Shown here one piece after another: positions 21,571 to 33,890 of a stretch of DNA of 64,000 bases; position 1 is the first letter of the stretch; each line of letters opens with the position of its first letter. The notes below the pieces were generated by a model, which did no database searches, was not told the DNA's origin, and was given only the letters and a program-made list of their open reading frames with translations. A program made the translations under genes and the position numbers. Source of the stretch: Lepus europaeus (Eukaryota; Chordata; Mammalia; Lagomorpha; Leporidae); assembly GCF_033115175.1 (NCBI RefSeq), contig NC_084837.1, positions 91,570,499 through 91,634,498 on the forward strand, given 5' to 3'.

Positions 21571-24147
21571 GGAATTGGCCAGCAGCCAACTCGCTCCGGG
21601 ACCCTCCTCTCCGTGTTCAACCCCCTGGAGCTTACCTTTAAAGAGGAACGCCTGCCTTTGCAAAGCCTCTTTGGAATGTGTTGCCCGGCTCTGGTGCTCG
21701 CAGGCAGGGCCTGGGGAGGCAGCCAGGAGCGTGCATTCTGCAGTGTTGCTCTTAGAATTACAGACATGAAAGCAAGCTCCACACAGGGAAAAGACGCACA
21801 GGCCCTCCCCAGGGGGCGCGAGCAGACATAGCACACACAGGCACACACACACACATGCAGGCACGCCACGACCCGCATTCACAAGCAAGTGCACACGGGA
21901 AGACGGATCCCACTCAGGCTCCCACTCGGCTAGGGCGGCCTCTCCCACCCCTCAGGCTCCCTGTGGGGGAGGGAGGTGCGAGTCAGCCATCCTGAGGCCC
22001 CAGCTCAGACGCATCCCTTGCAGGCTGGCACTCAAGAGCCCAGAGCCCAGAGCCCAGGGGCTCCCCTTGCCTCCTTGTTTCTGCCTCCCCAGGCTGGGAT
22101 CTGGGAGCCCACGGAGGACAGGCAGCAGGTGGTGTCTAGGTGGAGTCTTTATGCAAACTCTGGGGGTAGTCAGCATGAGGGGCCATGAGAGAGGCAAGGG
22201 TGCCACCTGTGCCAGTGTAGGGGCTAGAGACAGCACAGGGCAGGGGAGGGGGCTTGGAGGTCACTGCCAAGGAACTTCTTTGCTTTGGTCTTGGAGCTAA
22301 TGCTTGCAGCTGGCTTTGACCCATCTGAGGTTGTTCCACAACACACTCTCCTGCCCACTGCCCCCTTCTAGTGGCCCCGTCTCCCCCTCTCTTCTCTCCT
22401 ATAGAGCGAGTAGACAGGCAAACCTTTCTGGAGAGGAGCCAGAGTTACTATTATCTGAACACCCACCCTGTGCCTGGTGCAGAGTAAATGGGATCATGAC
22501 AGCACCCAGGGTGGACCTGGGGTGGATCCTGCCTCTGCTATGTTTCTGATGGATGGCGGGCTCAGGGACTCACCCAAGGCCACCCGGCTGGTTCTGAGGG
22601 GGCAGGCTCATGGGACGCACTGCCCTGGAAACGAGGTGGCACAGTCAGAGCTGTGGATGTCTCAAGCTCCGGGCTCAGTGTGGGTGCTGGGTTGGAAGAG
22701 CAGACCCACAGGGCTGGGGTGGGGGTGGAGGTGAGGTGGCCTAGGGACACAGCGGTGGGGGTGAGGGCAGTAGTTAGGCGGTGAGCTGGCTGATCTGCAT
22801 CCCAAGGGGCTGAGACCGCGAGGTCAGGGCAGGTGCCCCTGCCAAACAGGCCAAGGGATCATCCTCTGGCATACTCCCACTTCCCCAGCGAAGTCTCTTC
22901 CGGGAGAGGAGAGACAGCTGACATTTGCCACGGTGTGGGTGTTGGTCCCCTCCACGGCTCACATTCACAATTAATTGCCGCTGTGACAGCGCTGAGAGGC
23001 AGCGCTTTGCCCAAGCAGTTAACTCCCAGGGCTCCGCCCTCAAGGGTGGCCCATGCCATAGCACCGGGGTGGGCTCCTGATCCAGGGGCAGGTGCAGCCC
23101 CCTTGTGCCAATAGATGCCCCTCACCATGTGCCCCCAGCAAGAAGCTCCGTGTCAGAGGCAGTAGCTTAACCCTGGACCTCCCGGCCTCCAGAAGTGGGA
23201 GAAACGCACTTCTGCTTTTAAAGGCGCCCCTCTCAGGAGTTCTGTTGCAGCAGGCACAAAACAGACCCTGATGGTGTTTATCAGCGGAACCACCCTGGGG
23301 CAGGCATGGTCCCAGGCCCTGTGAACCCGGAGCTCATGCCCCCACAGACAACAGTTCCTTCACAATGATGAGGGTGACAGAGGGTCATGGGGTGGCTGCA
23401 AGCTGGGGAGGGACAGGTCTGTCGCTCAGGAGGCTGGCAGGAGCCAGAGAGTGGGGACAGGAAGGCTGAGAGCGTTAGTCTGGGGCAGGGGGTGGGGGGT
23501 GGAGACTCTGGAAAGGCCGCTGCAGGCTGGGGGTCCGGAGGAGACCTCTGGGCAGGGTTTGGCCCCACGACAGAGCCAGGAGCGGCTGGCTTCCCCTCCT
23601 CCCACCTTGTACTTGGAGCAGGGCTGACAAGGAGGCTCCGCCCCTCTGTGCCAGGCTCGACCCCTTTGCTGGGAGCCTTCTCCAGGGTCTTCCCTGGACC
23701 AAGCAGCTTCAGAGAGAAGGCCAGCGCCAGCAGGGGGGCCCTGTCCAGCCCTCTGGGATGTACTTTCCCAGCCAGGTGCGAACCTCTTGCTGTGCCCAGA
23801 CCCAGAACTGCAGCCTGCAGAGCAAACCAGCAGTGCTCGTTGAGTGACACCTGGAGGGGCCCCAGCTGGTGGGCGGGATTCAGAGGGAGGAGACTTCAGT
23901 TCTGGGTCCTGCTCCTTCTCCCCGAACATTAACTGGGTAAAATGTGGGAAAACATGCAAGGGATGGCTGCTGGGGTAGCAATGTGGGCAATCACGCGAGT
24001 CTGTGGACCTAAATTTATTAAGCACACGCATGCACACTCCCGAAGACTTAAGGCTTTGATGAGCAGGGAGCAAGGGAGTGAGGATGATCACTCTAGGGAC
24101 ACCTGGCTCGGCCTACAAGCCAGCCTCTGCCTCAGAAGAAGAGCTCC
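21571..24147. other. Intergenic DNA, mostly single-copy
   Basis: A short CA array lies at 21,826-21,862 and MIR or L2-like fragments near 22,440-22,660. GC-rich open frames overlap on both strands. No gene recognised. Confidence 0.45.
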
Positions 24148-24445
24148 GGGGCCGGCGCTGTGGCGTTGGGGGTAAAGCCGCCACCTGCATCCCATATGAA
24201 TGCGGGTAAAGCTGCCACCTTCATTGCCAGCATCCCATATGAGCACTGGTTCGAGGCCCAGCTGTTCTACTTCCCATCCAGCTCCCTGCTAATGCACCTG
24301 GGAAAGCAGCAGAAGATGTCCCAGGTCCTTAGGCCCCTGCACCCATGTGGAGACCTGGAAGACGCTCCAGGCTCCTGGCTTCTGCCTGGCCCAGCCTTGG
24401 CCATTGTGGCCATTTGGGGAATGAACTAGTCCCTAAATTTAAAAA
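24148..24445 (+). mobile_element. C-repeat (CSINE) with internal duplication, 3'-truncated
   Basis: Head GGGGCCGGCGCTGTGGCG. The GGGTAAAGC..CACCT and GCATCCCATATGA segments occur twice (24,167-24,240), a roughly 45-bp tandem duplication. The 3' end stops after GGGGAATGAACTAG without the CT tract, then a short A-run. Confidence 0.88.
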
Positions 24446-26288
24446 AAAAATGAAGACAAAGGAGAGCCTTGGGGTTGGGGTGTGTGACTGCCAGGCTGTG
24501 GTGCCCCTGGAGGGTCCCATGTCCTCCAGCCTCCCGTCCACCCGGGCCCCTCCCCAGCTGCAGCCGGCTGCCCTCTCTGTCCTCATCTGTGAGGTGGGCA
24601 CAACCCCCTGGCCTCACCGCTGATACAGGTGACAGCCGCAGCCGCCAGCCAGGGCTCAGCCCCCCTGAGTCCCCCTCCCTGGATCCCTGGACCTGCGATG
24701 GACACTTCTCCTGGAAGTCAAAGTCCGCCTCTGACAACTGACCATCTGGAGTCCAGGGACAGGGGAGCAGACAGCATCAGGGGAGGCGGGATGGCGGCTG
24801 GGGGGTGGGGGACTGCTGTCCCCAGGGCCATGTGGAGGATGCTTGGACGCCTGAAGATGGGACTCAGGTAAGGCAGCAGCCTCTGTGCTTCTTCCTCTTC
24901 ATCACTGTAGATATCTGAGGTCGCTGAATTCTCTGCGTAACTGTGACACCTTTTCCAGGTGAGGGATCCGAGCTGGATCCTGGGCCGCTAGCTCACAGCC
25001 TGCCAAAGCCAGGGAGCCCTCCAACCTAGGCTTGCCTTCCTCCCAACAGGCTGGAACCAAGCCTTGCTCACCAGGACCTGCCCCGCCTGGAACTTCACCT
25101 GCCCCCAAGCCTTCCACAGACCCCTGGGTGGTGAGTCAGTGGCCTGGGAACCGACCCCGAATGCCTTCCCAAATCAGTGCTTGTCCCCTGAGGACTGTCT
25201 TGCTTGGCTTCTCCAGCTTCTCAGCTGCTTTTCCCCCAGCCCCAGCCCCAACTTGCCTGCCCGCATCCACCAGTTTCTCCTAAAGCATCCCATGGTGTGG
25301 CCAGACCAAGGAGTCCTGGCCACAGCCGCCCTCCTGAGTCAGGCTGTGGTGCCACAGGGCCTGGAGAGGCCGCGTGGGAGGAGCAGCTGTCGAGGCTGCC
25401 TCATGGGCCTCGTCCGAACAGCTGGGCCCAGGTCAGCCTGACCCAGAGCAGCGCCGCCAGCTGAGCTGGTGGCCAGGCAGGGTCAGCCGGGAGAAGGCTG
25501 TCCCGGCCTCCTGCAGAGGCAGCGCAAAGAAGGGGAGAGAGACGCATGCTCACGGCCGTGTTCAGGTCTCTGACCTAATCCACATCCTGGCTTCACACCT
25601 CCAGGGCAGCTGTGACCTTGACTGCTTGGCCGGAAGTCAGCAACTGCCGAAGTCTCTTTTGTTCAGGAGCTCCTGGAGCCAACAGGGAGGGCGGCTCTGG
25701 TGGGGCTGCATCAGGTGCATGGCCCAGAGGGCAGGCCGCTCCCCCAGCTCTGTGGGGCCCCTTGAACTGCGTCCTCAGCAGCCAGTCCCCAGAGCCTGAT
25801 GTCTCAGGTCTCCTTGTAATAGATCATGTGTCCCCCTGAGAGCCCTGGCCACAAAAGGCCACCAGGTAGCATGGATGAGAGGGGACGTGGCGTGAAGGTC
25901 AGGACCAGGTGCAAAAGGGAGCCAGCGCTCAGCCTGCAGGACACGGGTACCCAGCTCCCATGGGTGGCAAGGTCCAGCTGGGTGGCCATGGCAAAGCACC
26001 CCTTCCACCTAAGGTTTCTTCTTAAGCCTCTTGACCCTGGGAGATGGGTCTGTTTAGACCCACTCCGCAGATGAAGAAACTGAGAACAGGAGACATCTGG
26101 CTGGCCAGGGAGCCAAGCGTAGACACTGTGTTCTCCTACGGGACACACCTGAATGCATCAGTCCCTAGGCCAGCAATCCTTTGTCTATACTGCAGGCAGG
26201 TAGACTTCTCCAGGTCTGGTTAGAACCCCACTCCCCTAGAAAAATTCCTGGTGCCAAAGAGAGAGATAAAAAAATGTAGCACATGGGG
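24446..26288. other. Intergenic DNA with MIR relics
   Basis: MIR-like segments near 25,560-25,640 (plus) and 26,020-26,110 (minus, GCAGATGAAGAAACTGAG). The rest is single-copy and GC-rich. No gene recognised. Confidence 0.45.
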
Positions 26289-26543
26289 GCTGGAGTTGGG
26301 GTGCCGTGGGCTAAGCGGCTGCTTGCGACTCCAGTATCACACATCACAGCTCTGCTTCCAGTCCTGGCTGCTCTGCTCTGACCCAGCTCCCTGCTAAGGC
26401 ACTGGGAAGGCCGAGGAAAATGGCCCAGTGTGGAAGACTCAGATGGACTCCCTGGCTGTGGTGGCCACGTGGGGAGTGAACCAGTGGATGGCAGATCTTT
26501 GTCTCTCTTTCTCAGTCACTCTGCCTTTCAAATAAATAAATCT

Positions 26544-26545
<2 letters not shown>
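26289..26545 (+). mobile_element. C-repeat (CSINE), diverged
   Basis: Degraded head GGGGTGCCGTGGGCTAAGCG, body CCTGGCTGCTCTGCTCTGAC, internal deletion near the box following GGGAAGGC, and an AAATAAATAAAT tail leading into an AG microsatellite. Confidence 0.88.
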
Positions 26546-26589
<44 letters not shown>

Positions 26590-26590
26590 A
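26546..26590. repeat. (AG)n microsatellite
   Basis: About 21 AG units, directly after the tail of a C-repeat. Confidence 0.95.
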
Positions 26591-26702
26591 GAAAGTGGTC
26601 TCACTGTAGCCACCCCCTCTCCTCGTTTCTTTTCCCAGGACAGTCCTTGGATTTTTCCAAGAGAATAGCAAACAGGTAAGCATCTTAGAAGATGGATTTC
26701 CC

Positions 26703-27019
26703 AGGGCCGGCACTATGGTGTAGTAGGCTGGGCCTCCGCCGGCATCACCAGCATCCCAGGCATCCCATATGGGCACAGGTTCAAGTCCCAGAAGCTCCAC
26801 TTCCAATCCAGCTCCCTGCTAGTGCACCTGGGGAAGCAGCAGAAGATGGACCAAGGGCTTGGGCCCCTGCACCCACGTGGGAGGCCTGGAAGAAGCTCCT
26901 GGCTCCTGGGTTCGGATCAGCCCAACTCAGGCCATTGTGACCATTTGGTGAGTGAACCATCGGATGGGAGACCTTTCTCTCGGTCTGCTCTGCCTCTCAA
27001 ATAAATAAAGAAAGAAAGA
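26703..27019 (+). mobile_element. C-repeat (CSINE)
   Basis: Head AGGGCCGGCACTATGGTGTA, box B GGTTCAAGTCC, AAATAAATAAAGAAAGAAAG tail. A 16-bp target duplication, AGAAGATGGATTTCCC, lies at 26,687-26,702 and 27,020-27,035. Confidence 0.95.
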
Positions 27020-27035
27020 AGAAGATGGATTTCCC

Positions 27036-28099
27036 TGGCCTGTCAGGAGGGTTTGAGGCCCAGGCTGGCAGCAAGGAGAGAGGGGCGCCCATGATGAAAT
27101 CAACCAAGCTGCCAGAAAGGATAGAGGTGCACAGGGGACCGCTTCCCACGCTCCCGGGAACTGCCGCCTCCTTCCTCCTCCCTCCTCTCCGTGTCCCCAA
27201 CCTGTGTGGGGACAGCAGGAGCCACAGAGGCTGGGCAGAGACAAGAGAGGGAGGACAAGCCAGGCATCCACAGGACAGAGCCAGGCCCCAGCCCTGTGAA
27301 CAGCAACAGAGCTTCTGGGGCAGCTCTCCCCCCACCCCGCCCCCTCTAGGTCATGCACACCCGAGGCTCCCACACTTTGACCGCAGGCCTGGGCGCTGAG
27401 GTCCAGATGGACAGGTCCAGCCCCGGATGGTGCACAGTGGAGAGGGAGCCACCAGCTGCGGACAGCAGTGCTGTCCTGGGTGCACATACACACAGGAGGG
27501 GGCCTTGCATGGGGTGTGCGGGCAGCAGGCAGCTGTCAAACGCACAGAGGTGTCACGGGCCATGGACTCTGGCTGTCAGGAGGCTGGGGCTCTGTGTGTC
27601 TCAGGCTGCACCGCCACCTGGCTGTGGGACACCAGGCAAGTTATTCAACCTCTCTGTGCTCCAGAGTCATCTCCTGCAAAGCAGAGTTCTATGGAGGATG
27701 GCGGGGGGTGGGAGAGGGATCTGACGAGCCGGTGACAGAGCCTCCTGGGCTCCCCAGCAGCCTGGCAGCCCTGGAGCCCACAGAACAGCAACAGAGGCTG
27801 GAGCAGAGTTGCTCGTGGCTCAGCAGACAGCCTGCACAGAGCCGTGGTCACAAGAGACAGCTAAAGGCACCAGCAAGCTGAACCCCGGGAGTGCCGTAGA
27901 CATAGCAGGCTTCAGGAAGGGAATTGCTGTTTTGCTGGGAAGCAGTTCAGCACGGGCCGTGGCAATGCCTTCCAGAGAAATACTCCAGGAAGAGCAGCCT
28001 GGCGAGCTGCTCCTGCTCCGTGGGCCACCCCAGATGCAGGCAGCCGAAGGCGGCTCTGGGGGACACTGGCTCATTCCTCCCACACAGCCCGGCATTTTG
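27036..28099. other. Intergenic DNA with a MIR relic
   Basis: MIR-like segment (plus) at 27,600-27,685 (AGGCAAGTTATTCAACCTCT). Otherwise single-copy; no gene recognised. Confidence 0.45.
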
Positions 28100-28385
28100 C
28101 TTTTAAATGTCTATTTATTTCCATCTACTTGAAAAGCAGAGAGAGAGAGAGAGAGAGAGAGAGAACAGCCAGGTGTGAGCTAGCACAAAAACCAGGAGCT
28201 AGGGACTCCGTCGGGGTCTCCCATGGAGATGGCAGGGGTCCAAGCACTTGGAGCGTCACCTCCTGGGATGCATCAGCAGGGAGCTGGATTGGAGTGGAGG
28301 TGTCAGGACTTGAACCAGCGCTCCAGTGTGGGAAGTGGAGTGCCAAGTAGACAGACTTACCCTGATGCTCCACAAAGGCCACCCC
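28100..28385 (-). mobile_element. C-repeat-like SINE, antisense, diverged
   Basis: Inverted tail TTTTAAATGTCTATTTATTT, a (GA)n run at 28,138-28,164, CAGGGGTCCAAGCACTTGG and CAGGGAGCTGGATTGGAGTG. It differs from the main subfamily more than most copies here. Confidence 0.75.
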
Positions 28386-28650
28386 AGAGCCTGGCTCTTA
28401 GAATGCATTTTTCAAGATGAATATCTTTTCATGGATGAAAAGTGGCTTGTAATTTGGGCAGAAAATTATGATACTCTGTGCAAAAATAAACAAAAACGAA
28501 AACAAAAAACCGTGCAGAAGCCTAGTGCCTGGCATGTACTAAGCAGTCAATGTCAGCTATAACAATTATGTTACCATATTATGTTACTTTTTAATAAATA
28601 CTTACATACAAACATCCATTATATACTTATTGCTAACAATAATCTTTTTG

Positions 28651-28985
28651 CTGGGCTGGCATTGTATCGCAGCAGGTTAAACTGGCAATTATAATGGCAA
28701 TAATCGCACATGAGCACCTGTTCCAGTTCCTGCTGCTCCACTTCTGATCCAGCTCCCCGCGAATGCGCCTGGGAAAGTAGCAGCAGGAGGCCCAGGGACT
28801 TGAGCCCCTGCACCCATGTAGGAGAACCAGAGAGAGTTCCTGGGCCAGTCCCAGCCATTGCAGCCGTTTGAGGAGTGAACCAGGAACCAACAGATGAAAA
28901 TCTCTCTCTCTCTCTCCTTCTCTTCCCCTTCTCGCCCTCTGTCATTTGGCATTCCAAATAAATAAAGAAATCCTTTTCAAAAATA
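28651..28985 (+). mobile_element. C-repeat (CSINE)
   Basis: Head CTGGGCTGGCATTGTATCGC, body CTGCTCCACTTCTGATCCAG, CT-rich tract and an AAATAAATAAAG tail. Plus orientation. The DNA just upstream (28,510-28,560) resembles a MIR 3' end. Confidence 0.9.
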
Positions 28986-29612
28986 ACATTATTGTTGCTT
29001 AATGAGAACAAAATGCCTGGACAAATGAGACCCTCGGGAGAGCTCCGATTCATCGTTCTAGGGCAGAGACCCAGGACTTGCAGGGAAATGTAGCAAGGGG
29101 AGGCCTCACTAGGGGATGCAGAAAGTTAGGTGGGAGGTGGCCTCAGCCTGGCCCTCACGCCCCACCCACCCCAAGAGGAGCAGGGCCCCGCAGAGGGAGA
29201 CGCCCTCCTCCCCAGTCCCCTGCCTGGCGCCTGTCCACGCTCTGGTGAGGGTGACGCTCAACCGCCCCTGGTCTCCCTCTACCTGCCTGGGGCAGAGGCC
29301 GGTGCCAGAGCTCAGTGCTCAGTGTCCGCAGAGACCAGGGCAAGCCCAGCGGCAGATCCACCCTGCTGGGGCCGCACATGGCACCCAGAAGTCTCCTTAC
29401 TCAGTGGCAAAGTGAATCGCCTAGGGCCCCACCTGCTAAGGGGCAGTAGCCCACAGGGGGTGGGGTCCGGGGAAGGCCACTGCCTGGAGCCACCACAGGG
29501 CACCAGGTGGCTGCTGTCCAGGAAGAGGCGATCCCAGCTGAACACCATCCCGGGGTAGCGAGAAAGAACTTCAAATTCCCGAAGCCACGTCTGCCTCTCT
29601 GCTGGGCAACGG
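28986..29612. other. Single-copy intergenic DNA, nothing recognised
   Basis: GC-rich spacer between two C-repeats; no feature recognised. Confidence 0.5.
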
Positions 29613-29918
29613 GGGGCTGGTGCTGTGGCACAGGGGTGAAGCTGCCACTGGGGACACCCTCATCCTAGGTCACAGTGCCCGGTTCCAGTCCTGGCTGCTC
29701 TGCTCTGATTCACTGGGAAGGCAGCAGAAGACGGCCCCGGGTGCTTGGGCCCTTGCCGCCCACGTGGGAGACCTGGATGTAGCTCCTGGCTGAAGCCTAG
29801 ACATGGCTGTTGTGGCCACTGGGGGAGTGAACCAGCAGATGGACATCTCTCCATCTCCTCCCTTCCCCCCCATCCCGTTGCTCTGCTTTTTAAATAAATA
29901 AACAAATCTTTAAGGAAG
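29613..29918 (+). mobile_element. C-repeat (CSINE), internally shortened
   Basis: Head GGGGGCTGGTGCTGTGGCAC, box region GGTTCCAGTCC, a deletion after CTCTGATTC, and an AAATAAATAAACAAATCT tail. Confidence 0.9.
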
Positions 29919-30284
29919 AAGTGCAGAAAAAGGAATGATTAAAATCTCTGTGCTTTCTTGGCGTGCTTAGCCGGGACCAACAGTCAGCCCACAGGCTGCT
30001 GGGTTTACAGGGCAGCCCACTCACATGAGCTCCAAAGGCCGCAGTTACCTCCCCTGCAAAAGGGGCCTGATTAGGAGCTGCCCTTTGGAGTCGCTTGGTG
30101 AGGTTAAGAGAGGCCAGGCGGCCGCGGCCTCCAGTGCACACTGCCGGGGGGAGGGGGGGCTGGAGGGGCAGCAGCTGGATCTCCATTTGTGCCCCGGAGT
30201 CTGAAAGAGCTGTCTTCAAAACACACAGGGGGCAGCAACAGGCGGCCATCGCCCAGGGGCAGGGTTTCGGCAGTTCTCCTGCCT

Positions 30285-30285
<1 letters not shown>

Positions 30286-30330
<45 letters not shown>
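30286..30330. repeat. Uninterrupted poly-T, 45 nt
   Basis: Forty-five T residues in a row with no SINE body attached on either side. Confidence 0.97.
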
Positions 30331-30333
<3 letters not shown>

Positions 30334-30860
30334 TATCTGACGTTTCCAAATATTCCACAATGTTCCTCGGTTCACTGTAACCATTTGGAAGTGATCACAG
30401 AGTGAAAAATATGCCCGCCGCCCGCCTGCCGCGATGAGTGGCTGCCCCTCGCAGCCACCAAGGGAAGGAAGCCCAGGGCGATGGCCCTCCTGGGGCAGCC
30501 AGGACCCCCGCCCCCCGCGGCGGGCAGGCCCAGCGCGCTGGCTCGCTCTGGCTGTGCTGTGCGGGGCTCAGACAATGCGAACACACAATCATTCATTATA
30601 ACTCAATTACAGTGATTAAAGCTGGTGGCATGCAGAGGCGGGAGGGAGCGTTGCCAACAAAATTTACACTCCGTGTCATCAGCGAGAGATAAGAGCAGCT
30701 GATGGGGCTGCCCGCCGCCCCTGCCATCTGCTCTGCCCGGGCGGCCGCCGAGGGACCAGGGGCCAGGACACTCACGACAGACCTCGAGGCGGGTCATGAC
30801 TGTGCTGGGCCGCCCCAGGCTGGGCCCTCCCTCCCGGCAGACACGGCGCCCCCGAACCCA
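30331..30860. promoter_or_regulatory. Candidate regulatory block, part AT-rich and part CpG-rich
   Basis: Three sub-blocks lie in a row: AT-rich CTTATCTGACGTTTCCAAAT through AACCATTTGGAAG; CpG-rich CCCGCCGCCCGCCTGCCGCG through GCCCAGCGCGCTGGCTCGC; then AT-rich TCATTCATTATAACTCAATT, ACAGTGATTAAAGC and ACAAAATTTACACTCCGTG with AGAGATAAGAGCAGCTGATG (adjacent GATA and E-box). Repeat-free. It could be an enhancer or a noncoding RNA promoter; inference. Confidence 0.45.
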
Positions 30861-33739
30861 ACACCTGGAGTGGGGGTGCAGGCAGCTGTTGCAGGATCTG
30901 AGACCTGGTTTTCAGCCCTATGTTCCAGACGAGGAAAACTGAGGCATGGGGGGACAAGGGATGGCACGCAGCCTGCCTGGGGCAGAGTCCAAACCCAGAG
31001 CTGCTCAGGCTGTTGGGTGTGGTGCAGGGAGGGGTCAGGCCTGAGCCCCTGGGGTGCAGGATGAGCCATGAGTGGTGGCGGGAGGACCCTCAGGGACGAC
31101 GCAGGGGCATTGGCACAGGGCAGGGGGCTGGGGGAGCCCGAGGGCTTTCTGTCAGCAGGCCCCGGACCCAGACACGCGGGAGCTCTGATCACAGTGACCA
31201 GCAGGCACCCGGGGGACAGAGACAGGGACAGAAGTCCACAGCTGAGGTCCCTGCTGCCACGGGGCCAGGGGATAGCAAGCACAGAGCTGCCTGTGGAGGA
31301 GCCCCAGTGACACAGCTCACCCCACGACACTGCGCCTCTGCGTCTGGGTGCCGGCCAGGGCATCTGCGGGGACACAGGTGGTCCCCACCTGGGAGAGCTC
31401 CCTTCCCAGCCCCTGCTGAGCAGCTCTGGCCGGGTGGGGAGATGAGATGAAGGAGTGGCACTGGGGGACCCTCTTCTTACGTTTCTCTGGCTGTGCCAGG
31501 CTCTGAGGCCACAGCCGTCACCGCAGAGTCCATGCCCTCCACTATTAGTAATTTGGGTCAGGTCCTAGCATCCAAATCTCCCACCACGGAGTCTTTCTTG
31601 CTAAACTGCTGATGACTCCTGGGTTGCCCAAGGGTGCAGCTGATAACAGCCTCCTCCCCGGGAGCTCCCTGCCTCACCTTCCCCGCAGGGCCTTTGCACA
31701 TGCCACTCCACCCTGCAGCACTGCCCCCTCTTCCTCCACAGCCTTCATCATCCCATTTGTCCTTCAGAGCTCAGCTCAGACCTCCTCACCTCCTCCAGGA
31801 AGCCATCCCACCCTTCCTTTAGGCTCCAGGGTCCTCATACTAGTGCCCTGGGAGCACTGACCACGGACTATTGGGGCCACCAGGACTGGTCCCCACCTCA
31901 ACCTTGCAAGAGTTTTGAAGTCTGGGGCCTGAGCCAGTGGGTCTAGGGACGCTGGATAGATGCTGCAGGATGGGGGCAGGTCAGGAGCTGCTCTGTAAGG
32001 ACGGGCTGGGAGAGGGCAGCCAGCAGGCTCAGAGTGAGGAGCCCAGGAATACGTGTCCAGGGCCAGAAGCCACCCTTCTCCAGCCCTGGTCTCTTTCTAG
32101 TCCACGCCCATCTGACCCCACCATGCGTGCACCTGCTCTTGGCTCCCAGGCAGGTGGGCAGGGCAGGGTTGAGGACCCAGAGAGGACCCCAGGAGCCCAC
32201 TGCCTGCCCACTGCCTGCTGAGGCCAGAGGAGAGCTGCCTGTACATCCCTGGTCAGGCGCCCCCTAGAGACTGGGATGGGACCAGGATATGGAGATGCTG
32301 GAGAGAGGGAGACTGGGCAGGACCACACTGCCCAGCTGCAGCAGCCCGGTCCCTGGAATTCCCCAAGAAGCGAAAGAGGAAGCTGCGGTGGGGTGGCAGG
32401 GGTGGGGGGTGGCACAGAGCCGGGGATGGGGTGGGAGTGTCCACAATGCCAGAAACACTCGAGAGTCGAGACACCGGGGTTTTAGTTTCCGGCTCGGCTC
32501 GGGGGTTGTGTGAGGCCCGCGCTGGCTCCTGCTGCGAACACTGCGTGGGGGAGAGGGCTGCCGCGGGCGGGCCCTGGCTGACTGACGGTGCCGCCGCCAG
32601 GAACTTGGGTTCCAAGTCCTGGGCCTCAGCTTCTCCCTCTGTAACAAAGATGGCGGGCTAGATCCGGGTTTCCCAAACTGCATGGCAGGGGCGGGGCTTT
32701 GTAGATCAGATGAGGAGGCGCTGAGCTGTCCCTCAGGTATTCGGGGTCAGCTCCGGGAGCAGGTTACCTGTAGGTGCTGTGCTTGGTCCCCTCACCCACG
32801 TTCTTGGAGCACAGAGGCAGCTGGGAGCACCTGCGGCACAGCCACTTAGCGTGACTTTCACTGAACCCTTTGACACTGGCTTCATGACAGCAATATCCAA
32901 AGTTTCCTTTCTAAATACTTGGAGCTCAGCTTTATAAAGTGAATTTCTTCTTATTTTTTTGAAAACGACTCAGGAGGTCAGAGGCTGGTGGGTTCTGGAC
33001 CAGGCATGGGATGAGAATTGACAAACGGCTGGGTCCAGGTGGCTGTGGCCATGCTGGGGGCTGGACTCAGCAGCCCGAACACCTGTGCCTCCTGGACCTG
33101 GGCCAGCAGCCTCACCCTGACTAGAAGGTGATGGTGTTGGGTAACATCTGTCCTTGGGGCTTCCGGGGGTGGGGGGCAGTGCTGGGGAGTGTGTCCCCAC
33201 ACCAGCCTGAATGCAAATGACTTTCGTTGAAACAAGCCCATTTACCGAGTGCACGCAAGGCAGGTGGCGGCTGCTTGCAGGCACCGCTCTCTGCCTCTCT
33301 GCAACTCGGTGTAGCAAAGCCACCCAGCCAGGCGAGCTCCCTCCCTCCTCAGCTCTTCCTATGCCCTGCTGGGGGCCGCCAGGAGCAGCTCCAGCCCTGC
33401 CCTCCAGGCCCATCCAGGGGCCATCAGCTCAGCACTGCAGCTGGTCATCAACACAGGACTAAGGGTCTCTCAGCTCACAGCTCTTCTCCATCCTGGCACC
33501 CAGGCCACCCATGATCCCCTCTGAGAAGTCTACGTGGACCCTTCCCCCCGACCCCTTGCTGGACCCTTCCCCACGACACGTCCAGGCCATTCTTTATTAA
33601 TGACGCTGCTTTAGAATTTGAGTTTGCTGTCCCCTCTCATGGGTGCATTCCTTGAGGGAATAGGCTATTGGTCCCAAGCCCCCAGCCTCCAGCACAGGGT
33701 CTGCTCTGCCCACCTCTCTTGATTAATGCCCGGGTGCAA

Positions 33740-33890
33740 TGCCTCTTTGAGGCATTCACTCACTGTTGGTAAGCACTGTTCTGGTGGCTAGCACTCTATT
33801 CAGAACCAAGAATACAGAGGGGACCCCAACTTCTCTTCCATCTCAGGAAACTCACAGTGGAGCCCTGGAGAAACCAGTTAAGCACCAAAC
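33740..33890 (+). mobile_element. L2 LINE 3' end relic
   Basis: GGCATTCACTCACTGTTGGT, AAGCACTGTTCTGG, ACCAAGAATACAGAGG and AAACTCACAGTGGAGCCC follow the L2 order. Plus orientation. Confidence 0.6.

Larger units (their letters stand above)
29919..33879. other. Intergenic DNA with a long T-run, CpG-rich block and L2/MIR relics
   Basis: Includes a 45-T run (30,286-30,330), the CpG-rich block at 30,331-30,860, a MIR relic (minus) near 30,905-30,990, L2-like pieces near 31,660-31,850 and 33,440-33,590, a CpG-rich patch near 32,480-32,620 and an L2 3' end near 33,740-33,890. No gene recognised. Confidence 0.45.
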
